Shown here piece after piece: positions 1-5,471 of a DNA stretch of 6,479 nucleotides. The first letter of the stretch is position 1, and every line of letters starts with the position of its first letter. The notes below the pieces were generated by a model. That model did not search any database and was not told the DNA's origin. It saw nothing but the letters and a program-made list of their open reading frames with translations. The position numbers and the translations under genes were made by a program. This DNA is from Paracoccaceae bacterium. GTDB lineage: Bacteria; Pseudomonadota; Alphaproteobacteria; Rhodobacterales; Rhodobacteraceae. The stretch covers positions 1 through 6,479 of the forward strand of contig SKOX01000256.1 of the NCBI GenBank assembly GCA_007119835.1, read 5' to 3'.

Positions 1-335
1 CGCCGTGCGCTCTCGTCCACCACGTCGTCGTGGAGGAGCGTCGCGGTGTGGATGAACTCCACCGTCGCGGCGAGCCGGACGTGGTGTCCGCCCTCGTAGC
101 CGCACATCCGCGCGGCGGCGAGCGTGAGCAGCGGCCTCAGCCGCTTGCCACCCGCCTCGACGAGATGCGCCGTCACCTCCGGGATGCGCGGCGCGTGCTC
201 GCTCGCCATCCGCTCCCGGATCAGCGAGTTGACGCGCTCCATGTCGCAGGCAAGCAGGGCCTGAAGGTCCTCGACGGGTGTCGTGACGCCGGTTGGCGCC
301 ACGCCGGTCGGTGCGACGCGGGTTGGAGGGTTCAT
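1..335 (-). CDS. ispB: Polyprenyl (octaprenyl/decaprenyl) diphosphate synthase, N-terminal part, cut by window edge
   Basis: This is the first 111 codons of a trans-prenyltransferase. Such enzymes add isopentenyl diphosphate units head-to-tail to an allylic diphosphate, building the ubiquinone side chain. Seen here: a DMERVN segment at residues 31-36, GGKRLRP at 62-68 (the isopentenyl diphosphate-binding region of the family), and LLHDDVVDES at 100-109. The last carries the first aspartate-rich motif DDxxD (residues 103-107), which binds the Mg-diphosphate substrate. The rest of the enzyme, including the second Asp-rich motif, lies outside the window. The ATG at 335-333 fits the family's N-terminus; a GAGAGAG stretch just upstream is a weak ribosome binding site. 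The leader has a small repeat, VAPTGVAPTGV at residues 7-17. Chain length cannot be read from this part; alphaproteobacteria usually make a C50 chain, so octaprenyl versus decaprenyl is open. It is divergent from the DUF2007 gene, a common arrangement in this class. Confidence 0.93.
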   Translation of the reverse strand, partial: MNPPTRVAPTGVAPTGVTTPVEDLQALLACDMERVNSLIRERMASEHAPRIPEVTAHLVEAGGKRLRPLLTLAAARMCGYEGGHHVRLAATVEFIHTATLLHDDVVDESAR

Positions 336-383
336 CGTCCGATCTCTCTCGACCTCGCGCACGCAGGCATCTAGAAGCCCGGC

Positions 384-605
384 ATGAAGGAAATCCTCCG
401 GACGACCGACCCCACGATCATCGCCTTCTCGACGGCGCTCCTGCGGGCCGAGGATATAGACTGCTTCGTTCTGGACGTCCATATGAGCATCATGGAAGGC
501 GGCATCGGCATCTTCCCGCGCCGCCTCGTCGTCGCCGACGCCGACGCGTTCGAGGCCCGCGCCATCCTCCGCGCCAACGACATAGACGTTTTCTCCGAGC
601 CATGA
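384..605 (+). CDS. DUF2007 domain-containing small protein (putative signal-transducing protein family)
   Basis: A 73-aa protein spanning essentially the whole length of the DUF2007 family (PF09413), whose biochemical role is not established. What is visible: an N-terminal MKEILRTTDPTIIAFSTALL segment typical of the family, a central GGIGIFPRRLVV loop-strand region, and a C-terminal helix-strand DADAFEARAILRANDIDV. No signal peptide or membrane segment is evident, so it is probably cytoplasmic. Two half-motifs look alike, AEDID near residue 22 and ANDID near residue 64, and in both the Ile is encoded by the rare codon ATA (456-458 and 582-584). Its stop overlaps the next gene's ATG by 4 bp (ATGA), so it is probably translationally coupled to the methyltransferase. 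The only upstream non-coding space is 48 bp shared with the divergent ispB-like gene, and no clear promoter boxes are visible there. Confidence 0.88.
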   Translation: MKEILRTTDPTIIAFSTALLRAEDIDCFVLDVHMSIMEGGIGIFPRRLVVADADAFEARAILRANDIDVFSEP

Positions 606-1405
606 GCCCACCCGACGCGGAGGGCCTCACGCGCGATGCCTTCCTCGGCGGCCGGATCACCCTGCTCCAGCCGCGCCGCGGCTACCGCGCGGCGACGGAC
701 CCGGTCCTGCTCGCAGCCTTCACGCCCGCTCGGGCAGGCGACGCCGTTTTGGACCTCGGCTGCGGCGCCGGCGCGGCTTCGCTCTGCCTCGCCGCGCGTG
801 TCCCCGGCCTCGACCTGCACGGCCTCGAGATCCAGCCCTTCTACGCCGACCTCGCCCGGCGCAACGCCGCGCTGAACGGCCTGCCGCTCACGGTGCACGA
901 GGGCGACCTGCGGGCCATGCCCCGGCCCTTGCGTGCGCGGAGCTTCGATCTCGTCCTCACCAACCCGCCGTTCCACGACGCCGCGGGCTCCGCCTCGCCC
1001 GAGCCCGGCCGCGCCACGGCGCATGCCGAGACGACGCCGCTCGCCGACTGGATCGACGCGGCCCTGCGCCGGCTGCGCCCGGGCGGCACGCTTGTGCTCG
1101 TCCACCGCGCATGCCGGCTCGGCACGATCCTCGCCGGCCTCGAAGGACGCGCCGGCGGCGCCGAGATCCTGCCGCTCGCCGGGCGCGCCGGCCGGCCTGC
1201 CGGCCGCGTGCTGGTCCGCGCCCGCAAGGCGTCGAGGGCTCCGCTTCGGCTGCATCCGCCCTTCTGCCTTCACGCGGGCGGCGCACACGCCGCGGAAGGT
1301 GGCAGATTTACTTGGCAGGCGGAGCAAGTACTGCGCCACATGCAGCCACTGTTGCTTGACACATCCTATGGTGGTATCCGAGAAGAAGATGACAACCTAG
1401 GTTAG
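602..1405 (+). CDS. TrmN6-like SAM-dependent methyltransferase (COG4123, tRNA1(Val) A37 N6-methyltransferase family)
   Basis: A 267-aa class I methyltransferase. An AFLGGRITLLQPRRGYRAATDPVLLAA block at residues 13-39 is characteristic of the YfiC/TrmN6-like family. It is followed by the SAM-binding motif I DLGCGAGAASL (51-61), an acidic strand-2 end in HGLEIQPFYADLA (73-85), and the NPPF catalytic motif (121-124). NPPY/F marks methylation of a planar exocyclic amino group, as in adenine N6 methylation. FTWQAEQVLRH (236-246) resembles the usual family C-terminus. The E. coli relative methylates A37 of tRNA1(Val); whether this one shares the substrate is inferred. The ATG at 602 overlaps the DUF2007 stop and gives a family-like N-terminus; an in-frame ATG at 293 would run through the DUF2007 gene and part of ispB and is not used. 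Residues 247-267 (1340-1405) form an odd, AT-richer acidic tail that may be an extension through a lost stop. Confidence 0.88.
   Translation: MSPPDAEGLTRDAFLGGRITLLQPRRGYRAATDPVLLAAFTPARAGDAVLDLGCGAGAASLCLAARVPGLDLHGLEIQPFYADLARRNAALNGLPLTVHEGDLRAMPRPLRARSFDLVLTNPPFHDAAGSASPEPGRATAHAETTPLADWIDAALRRLRPGGTLVLVHRACRLGTILAGLEGRAGGAEILPLAGRAGRPAGRVLVRARKASRAPLRLHPPFCLHAGGAHAAEGGRFTWQAEQVLRHMQPLLLDTSYGGIREEDDNLG
1356..1403 (+). promoter_or_regulatory. AT-richer stretch with TTGACA hexamer and a 10-bp palindrome before the transporter
   Basis: Positions 1341-1420 fall to about 48% GC in a roughly 70% GC window. Inside lie a consensus -35-like TTGACA (1356-1361) and a perfect palindrome AACCTAGGTT (1394-1403) covering most of the methyltransferase stop codon. 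No good -10 hexamer sits at 16-18 bp from the TTGACA (17-bp spacing gives CGAGAA), so an ordinary sigma70 promoter is not proven. It could be a promoter of another class, or an operator, for the transporter gene that starts at 1441. Confidence 0.25.
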
Positions 1406-1440
1406 CGTCGAGCAAAAAAGCTTCCGGGAGAGCGCAAGAC

Positions 1441-2343
1441 ATGCAGGCAGGCGTGCTGTTCATCATCCTTGCCATGCTCCTGACCCCGGCGGTCGACGGG
1501 GTGGCCAAGACGCTGTCGGTCGAACACACGGCAATGGAAGTTGCCTTCCTGCGCTACTTTACCGCGGGCCTCATCGCGGTCGCGATCGCGCAGGCGACCG
1601 GGCGGCGCATCGTCGTCGACCGCGACGACCGGCTGGGGATGGTCGTCCGGACCGGCCTCATCATGGGCGCCATGACGTCGCTCATCGCCGCGCTCGCGCT
1701 CGTGCCGATGGCCGAGGCCGTCGGAGGCTTCCTGATCGCGCCGATCGTGTCGATGCTGCTCTCGGTCGTGCTCTACCGCGAGGCGCTGACGCCGCCGCGG
1801 GCGGTTGGGGCGCTGCTTTCGGTTGCCGGGGCCTACGTCCTGATGGCGCCGGAAGCCGGCATCGCACCAGGCTCGATCCTCGCGCTCGCCGGCGGCGCGC
1901 TCCTCGGCGCCTACCTCGCCGCGACCCGCCGCGCCCGCGGGACGGACACGCTCTCCACCCTCGCCGTGCAATGCCTGCTCGGGTCTGCGATGCTCGCGCC
2001 CTTCGCCTTCTGGAACGGCATACCGGCGCTGTCGGTTCACCTCCTCGCCGGGGCGTTTGCGCTCGGCGGCATCTCGGCGCTCTGCCACTTCCTGACCGTT
2101 GCCGCCTACGCCCGGGCGGAAGCGACCGTGCTCGCGCCCTTCCTCTACTTCAACATGATCCCGGCCATGGCGGTCGGCTATCTCTGCTTCGGCGAGACGC
2201 TTTCGGGCGGCAGCCTCCTGGCACTGGCGGCGATCGCCCTCGGCGGCCTCGTCACGCTGATGAAGGGGGACCTGGGCCTGGGGGCAGCTGCACGGGCACT
2301 GCGCGCGCCCAACCTGCTCGCAGTCCGCGCACATGCGGCCTGA
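1441..2343 (+). CDS. DMT-superfamily (EamA/RhaT-type) inner-membrane transporter
   Basis: A 300-aa polytopic inner-membrane protein with about ten hydrophobic segments, at roughly residues 4-22, 33-52, 70-90, 93-112, 120-136, 144-161, 171-190, 200-222, 229-250 and 256-274. This matches the two five-helix EamA repeats of the drug/metabolite transporter superfamily. Family-like landmarks are FLRYF in helix 2, an LALVPMAEAV stretch joining helices 3 and 4, and the mirrored AYARAEATVLAPFLYFNMI in the second half. The substrate cannot be read from sequence; relatives export amino acids, purines or other small metabolites. Family length is usually about 280-310 aa, so it looks complete. GGGAGAG at 1426-1432 is a suitable ribosome binding site for the ATG at 1441. 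The gene follows the methyltransferase by 35 bp and may share its transcript or use a promoter in the AT-richer gap. The last ~25 residues are a non-membrane, Ala/Arg-rich cytoplasmic tail. Confidence 0.92.
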   Translation: MQAGVLFIILAMLLTPAVDGVAKTLSVEHTAMEVAFLRYFTAGLIAVAIAQATGRRIVVDRDDRLGMVVRTGLIMGAMTSLIAALALVPMAEAVGGFLIAPIVSMLLSVVLYREALTPPRAVGALLSVAGAYVLMAPEAGIAPGSILALAGGALLGAYLAATRRARGTDTLSTLAVQCLLGSAMLAPFAFWNGIPALSVHLLAGAFALGGISALCHFLTVAAYARAEATVLAPFLYFNMIPAMAVGYLCFGETLSGGSLLALAAIALGGLVTLMKGDLGLGAAARALRAPNLLAVRAHAA

Positions 2344-2369
2344 TCATCGCGCACTGATCGAATGCCGTG

Positions 2370-2377
2370 TGACGTCA
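2370..2377. promoter_or_regulatory. 8-bp palindrome TGACGTCA immediately upstream of the ydcH promoter
   Basis: A perfect 8-bp palindrome ends 2 bp before the -35-like GTGACA at 2380. The position suits an activator or repressor site, but one such palindrome can occur by chance and no known alphaproteobacterial regulator is assigned here. Confidence 0.25.
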
Positions 2378-2379
2378 GC

Positions 2380-2408
2380 GTGACAGACCGACGGATCCAT
2401 GGTTTAAT
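2380..2408 (+). promoter_or_regulatory. Predicted sigma70-type promoter of the YdcH-family gene
   Basis: GTGACA at 2380-2385 (one mismatch to TTGACA) and TTTAAT at 2403-2408 (two mismatches to TATAAT) are separated by exactly 17 bp. They sit in the 101-bp gap after the transporter, 36 bp before the ydcH ATG. A start site near 2414-2416 would give a leader of about 30 nt ending in a strong AGGAGG. The spacing and context support a real promoter and an independent transcript for the small gene. Confidence 0.6.
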
Positions 2409-2444
2409 CCGAGCGTTCAGTCGGAACGTGACCAGGAGGATCGC

Positions 2445-2615
2445 ATGAGCCTGACTTCGCACCTCGAGGAACTGCGGAAGAAGCACGCGGCAATTGCGCA
2501 GGAAATCGAGGACGAACAGCGACATCCGGGGGCTGACGACCTAAGCATCAGGCAGCTCAAGGTGAGAAAGCTTCACCTGAAAGAGGAGATCGAGCGGCTG
2601 TCAGCGCAGGTTTGA
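2445..2615 (+). CDS. YdcH family protein (DUF465), 56 aa
   Basis: A 56-aa highly charged protein starting MSLTSHLEELRKKHAAIAQE and ending in an RQLKVRKLHLKEEIERLSAQV-like helix. The pattern of two amphipathic, coiled-coil-prone helices with a short Pro/Gly turn (HPGADD, residues 27-32) and the LK.RKL.LK.EI.RL signature fits PF04325 (YdcH/DUF465). The molecular function of this family is unknown; a dimeric helical hairpin is a structural inference. No signal peptide or membrane segment is visible. The start is fixed by a near-perfect ribosome binding site, AGGAGG at 2434-2439, 5 nt before the ATG. It has its own predicted promoter and a strong hairpin beyond its stop, so it looks like a monocistronic unit. 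Alphaproteobacterial genomes often carry such genes in tandem copies, but only one is present here. Confidence 0.9.
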   Translation: MSLTSHLEELRKKHAAIAQEIEDEQRHPGADDLSIRQLKVRKLHLKEEIERLSAQV

Positions 2616-2628
2616 CCTAGACATTCCT

Positions 2629-2657
2629 CGCGGGCCGGCGACTGCGGCCGGCCCGCG
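2629..2657. terminator. Perfect 11-bp GC-only inverted repeat between convergent genes
   Basis: CGCGGGCCGGC (2629-2639) is followed by a 7-nt loop (2640-2646) and its exact complement GCCGGCCCGCG (2647-2657). It starts 14 bp after the ydcH stop and lies between the converging ydcH and amidotransferase genes, so it could act on both strands. No U-tract follows on either strand, so it is not a textbook intrinsic terminator. It may be a U-less terminator or a 3'-end-stabilising hairpin upstream of a Rho site. Confidence 0.6.
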
Positions 2658-2886
2658 CAGCGCCTTCCGCGGCGGAGCGATGGGACGCACGGCGCCATCA
2701 GGAAGTCGCCCGCCTCGCCCATACGGCAGCTTCAGGAGCGGCATCGGCCGCCATTGCAAGCAGCCGGGCCCAGCCGCGCTTACCGACATGCCAGGCAAGG
2801 AAGGCGAGCCGTACGGGTCCGCGCTCCTGGCCAACCGTCCGTCTCCAGCACGAGGTGGCCAAGCGGCGCTCCCCGGCGGACGCGGA
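2658..2886. other. Gene-free interval between ydcH hairpin and the amidotransferase 3' end
   Basis: All frames here give only low-complexity Gly/Pro/Arg/Ala translations with no recognisable domain or convincing start and ribosome binding site. I see no tRNA cloverleaf, insertion-sequence ends or repeats beyond the TGGCCAA motif, which occurs twice (near 2829 and 2858). It is longer than needed for convergent 3' ends, so it may hold 3' untranslated sequence or a decayed gene remnant. Confidence 0.5.
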
Positions 2887-3639
2887 TCACCGAGGCGCGG
2901 TCTCGCGGGCGGCCTCGCCGATCGCATTCCGGAGATACGCGACGATCAGCCTCGCCCAGGCGGTGTCGTCGACAGGCCGGACGAGGCTTGCGCGCGCCTC
3001 GGCCGCGAGCTGTTCCGGCACGACGACGCCTGCCCGCGCGGCCAGAAGATCGTCGAGGAAGGCCGCGTCGAACTCCGGATGCGGCTGGAGCGATATGGCG
3101 CGCGGCCGCTCCGGATCGCCGTAGGCGAGCGCGGCATAGGGGCAGAAGGCGGAGGCGGCAAGGACGGTCGCCTCGTCGGGAAGCGCGGTGACCTGGTCCT
3201 GGTGGATGGCGCGCACGGCGAAGCGGTCGGGCAGGTCGGAGAGCCACGACGGGCGGCGGCAGACCTCGTAGTCGAGGACGCCGACGCCCCAGCCCAGGTC
3301 CGACTTGGCGGCGCGGCCGCCGGTGGCTTCGGCGAGGATCTGATGGCCGAAGCAGATGCCGACCACAGGCACGCCCTCGGCAAGGCAGGCGCGCAGGAAG
3401 TCCTTCAGCGGGTCGATCCACGGCAGGTCGTCATAGACGCCGTGGCGCGAGCCGGTGACGATCCAGCCGTCGAACTGGCCGGGTGCCTCCGGCATCTCGC
3501 CGCGCACGACGGAGACGGTCGCGAGCTCGAGCGAGGGATCGACGCTGCGCAACAGCCGCGCGAACATCGCCGGATAGTCGCCGTGGACGGCGCGCAGATC
3601 CTCGGCGACCTCGCCGGTTTCGAGAATGCCCACTCGCAT
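2887..3639 (-). CDS. Class I glutamine amidotransferase family protein (COG0518, GMP synthase glutaminase-like)
   Basis: A 250-aa stand-alone GATase1 domain. The family hydrolyses glutamine through a Cys-His-Glu triad and usually passes ammonia to a partner, though many free-standing members have no known acceptor. Seen here: DGWIVTGSRHGVYDD (57-71) forming the oxyanion-loop region; the nucleophile elbow GICFGHQ with Cys96 (94-100); an IHQDQV segment (145-150) typical of COG0518 members; and QPHPEF with His187 and Glu189 completing the triad. All catalytic residues are intact, so an active glutaminase or glutamyl hydrolase is plausible. ATG at 3639-3637 (MRVGILETGE) matches the usual start of the fold and has GGAAGAGG upstream. 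An in-frame TTG at 3657-3655 with AGGAG about 7 nt upstream would add six residues and cannot be excluded. It lies 147 bp downstream of rnj on the same strand and converges on ydcH. It is not guaA itself, since no ATP-pyrophosphatase domain is present. Confidence 0.87.
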   Translation of the reverse strand: MRVGILETGEVAEDLRAVHGDYPAMFARLLRSVDPSLELATVSVVRGEMPEAPGQFDGWIVTGSRHGVYDDLPWIDPLKDFLRACLAEGVPVVGICFGHQILAEATGGRAAKSDLGWGVGVLDYEVCRRPSWLSDLPDRFAVRAIHQDQVTALPDEATVLAASAFCPYAALAYGDPERPRAISLQPHPEFDAAFLDDLLAARAGVVVPEQLAAEARASLVRPVDDTAWARLIVAYLRNAIGEAARETAPR

Positions 3640-3679
3640 GGAGGCCTCTTCCGCCAAGGCGCCTCTCCTAGCGCCAAGC

Positions 3680-3715
3680 TTCGGGCTCCGCAACCGGCGC
3701 GCCTTGCAGCCCGAA
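3680..3715 (-). other. Bulged inverted repeat in the leader of the amidotransferase gene
   Basis: TTCGGGCT (3680-3687) and AGCCCGAA (3708-3715) are exact complements. Just inside, GCAA (3690-3693) pairs with TTGC (3704-3707) after a 2-nt bulge, leaving a 10-nt loop that contains the palindrome GGCGCGCC. The predicted RNA hairpin would sit about 40-76 nt before the amidotransferase start. No U-tract follows on the minus strand. It may be a leader structure, a transcription attenuation point or an operator. Confidence 0.4.
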
Positions 3716-3754
3716 CCCGCGCGACGCCAGCGCCGTGCGGGGCCGTCAAGTGCC

Positions 3755-3778
3755 GGCGAGCGCCCCGGGGCGCCCGCC
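3755..3778 (-). terminator. 24-bp near-perfect palindrome just after the rnj stop
   Basis: Two 12-bp arms meet around CCCCGGGG with one non-Watson-Crick position, which would be a G-U wobble in minus-strand RNA. It begins 8 bp beyond the rnj stop, as expected of a transcript-ending or 3'-protecting hairpin. Lack of a following T-run makes true intrinsic termination uncertain; partial read-through to the amidotransferase is possible. Confidence 0.45.
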
Positions 3779-3786
3779 GCGGCCAT

Positions 3787-5457
3787 TCAGTCGAGCCGGC
3801 TGATCATCACCGTCACCACCGGCTTCTTGCCCACCAGATCCATGCAGATCCGGTTCGACGCCTGCACGACCATGCGTTCGACGGCGTCGTCGTCTGCGAG
3901 ATCGGAGCGTTTGGCGCGGCCGAGGCTCTGGTCGATGGCGGCCTCGACAGCGGCGGCGAGGCCGTCGGGATAGCGGCGGGTGTCGGGCAGGCCCAGCCCC
4001 TCGACCCAAACGCCGCCCATCGGCCGCCCCTCCTCGTCGAAGATCACGCTGACCGCGAGATGGCCGCGCAGCGCCATCCGGAGGCGGTCGCGCACGACAC
4101 CCTCCATTGCGCCGATCATCGTCGAGCCGTCGAGGTAGAGCCGGCCGGTCTCGGCGTGGCCGACGATGCGCGCCTCGTCTGTCACGTCGACGATGGCGCC
4201 GTTCGCGGCGACCAGGCCCTTGCGCCCGAGTTCGCGGGCGAGCTCGGCATGGGCGGTCAGGTGACGGTGTTCGCCATGGTTGGGGATGACCGTCACGGGG
4301 TCGATCAGGCCGTGCATCGAGACGAGGTCGGGCCGGTTCGGATGGCCCGAGACGTGGTAGCGGCCGTCGGTGTCGTCGATCGCGCGTATGCCGCGCTCGG
4401 AGAGCTGGTTGAGGATGCGCGCGACCTCGACCTCGTTGCCGGGGATGGTCTTCGACGAGAACAGGAAGAGGTCGCCCGGCTTGAGCTCGATCCCCTGGTA
4501 GGAGCCGGCGGCGAGCTGGGCCGAGGCCGCCCGCCGCTCGCCCTGGCTGCCGGTGGCGAGCACGAGGAGCTTGCCGCGGGCGACGTCGGCCGCGTCCTGG
4601 GGCTCGAGCACGGGCGGGAAGCTGTCGAGGACCTCCGCGGTCCGGGCGGTGGCGAGCATCTGGCGCATGGCGCGGCCGAGCACGAGGACCGAGCGGCCGG
4701 CGGCCTGCCCCGCCTCGGCCAGCGTCTTCAGCCGCGCCACGTTCGAGGCGAACGTCGTGGCGACGACCATCCCCTTGGTCTCGCGCATCACGGCGCCGAG
4801 CGCCTCGGAGAGCGAGGCCTCGGAGCGGCCGGGATGGCTGACAAAGACGTTGGTCGAGTCGCAGATCAGCGCCTTGACGCCCTTCGCGCCGACCTCGCGG
4901 AACAGCTCGGGCTGGAACGGCTCGCCCACGATCGGCGTCGCGTCGATCTTGAAGTCCGCGGAGTGGACGATCCGGCCGGCCGGGGTGTCGATGACGAGGC
5001 TCGACGCCTCGGGGATCGAGTGGGAGACCGGCAGGAAGCCGACGGTGAAGGGCCCGGCCTCGACCGTGCGCGGCCAGGCATCGACCTGATGGACGAGCGT
5101 CGTGTCCTGCCCGGCGCGCTCCATCTTGAGCTTGGCATGAGCGGCGGTGAAGCGGCGGGCGTAGATGACCGGCGCCTTCAGCCGCGGGAAGAGATGGCCG
5201 ACGGCGCCGACATGATCCTCGTGCGCGTGGGTGATGAAGATCGCCTCGATCCGGTCGGCGCGGGCCTGGAGCCAGTGCGGGTCCGGCACGATCAGGTCGA
5301 CGCCCGGCGAGCTGTCCATGTTGGGGAAGGTCACGCCGCAGTCGACGACGATGAACCGCTCGGCGTCCTGCGGCCCGTAGCCGTAGACATACATGTTCAT
5401 GCCGATCTCGCCCGCGCCGCCGAGCGCGAGGTAGATAAGCCGGTCGGGTTTTGCCAT
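3787..5457 (-). CDS. rnj: Ribonuclease J
   Basis: A 556-aa metallo-beta-lactamase/beta-CASP nuclease. RNase J has 5'-3' exonuclease and endonuclease activity in rRNA and mRNA maturation and decay; in alphaproteobacteria it works beside RNase E. Visible in order: an N-terminal lactamase strand with LGGAGEIGMNMYVY (11-24); the zinc site THAHEDH (76-82); His146 in PVSHSIPE; Asp168 in HSADFKID; CDSTN (199-203) leading into the beta-CASP insert; ATGSQGE (301-307); SGHPNRPD (370-377); IPNHGEH (391-397); and a C-terminal alpha/beta domain to residue 556. Length and all metal ligands are intact. ATG at 5457-5455 gives the standard N-terminus MAKPDRLIYLALGGAGEIG. The frame stays open upstream through coaX to 6162, but that part is only a shadow of coaX. 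It starts 11 bp after the coaX stop, so coupled translation is likely. It is followed by a strong hairpin. Confidence 0.96.
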   Translation of the reverse strand: MAKPDRLIYLALGGAGEIGMNMYVYGYGPQDAERFIVVDCGVTFPNMDSSPGVDLIVPDPHWLQARADRIEAIFITHAHEDHVGAVGHLFPRLKAPVIYARRFTAAHAKLKMERAGQDTTLVHQVDAWPRTVEAGPFTVGFLPVSHSIPEASSLVIDTPAGRIVHSADFKIDATPIVGEPFQPELFREVGAKGVKALICDSTNVFVSHPGRSEASLSEALGAVMRETKGMVVATTFASNVARLKTLAEAGQAAGRSVLVLGRAMRQMLATARTAEVLDSFPPVLEPQDAADVARGKLLVLATGSQGERRAASAQLAAGSYQGIELKPGDLFLFSSKTIPGNEVEVARILNQLSERGIRAIDDTDGRYHVSGHPNRPDLVSMHGLIDPVTVIPNHGEHRHLTAHAELARELGRKGLVAANGAIVDVTDEARIVGHAETGRLYLDGSTMIGAMEGVVRDRLRMALRGHLAVSVIFDEEGRPMGGVWVEGLGLPDTRRYPDGLAAAVEAAIDQSLGRAKRSDLADDDAVERMVVQASNRICMDLVGKKPVVTVMISRLD

Positions 5458-5465
5458 GGGCCTCG

Positions 5466-5471
5466 TTCCTA
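5466..5471 (-). promoter_or_regulatory. rnj ribosome binding site overlapping the coaX stop codon
   Basis: Read on the minus strand this is TAGGAA: the coaX TAG stop (5471-5469) shares its AG with an AGGA Shine-Dalgarno core 8-9 nt before the rnj ATG. A second GAGG lies closer, at 5464-5461, but only 3 nt from the ATG. Ribosomes ending coaX would therefore sit directly on the rnj initiation region, supporting reinitiation or coupling. Confidence 0.6.

Noticed and set aside
293..601. 103-residue upstream extension of the methyltransferase frame
   Set aside because: It runs through the DUF2007 gene and into ispB, is Arg/His/Pro-rich, and the ATG at 602 yields the family's normal N-terminus in an ATGA overlap.
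1402..2334. 310-codon minus-strand open frame opposite the transporter
   Set aside because: Its translation is an Arg/Glu/His-rich shadow of the hydrophobic transporter codons, with no recognisable domain.
2826..2876. Possible tRNA-like segment (GGTGGCCAAGCGGC resembles a tRNA D-arm)
   Set aside because: No anticodon arm, no GGTTCGANTCC-like T-arm and no acceptor-stem pairing could be found on either strand.
2601..2927. 108-codon minus-strand frame in the gap after ydcH
   Set aside because: It overlaps the amidotransferase 3' end and the ydcH 3' end, is Pro/Arg/Gly-rich, and has no persuasive ribosome binding site or domain.
3640..3786. 49-residue N-terminal extension of the amidotransferase frame
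   Set aside because: The extension is Ala/Arg/Gly-rich and covers the inverted repeats. MRVGILETGE at 3639 is the natural start of the GATase fold with a good ribosome binding site.
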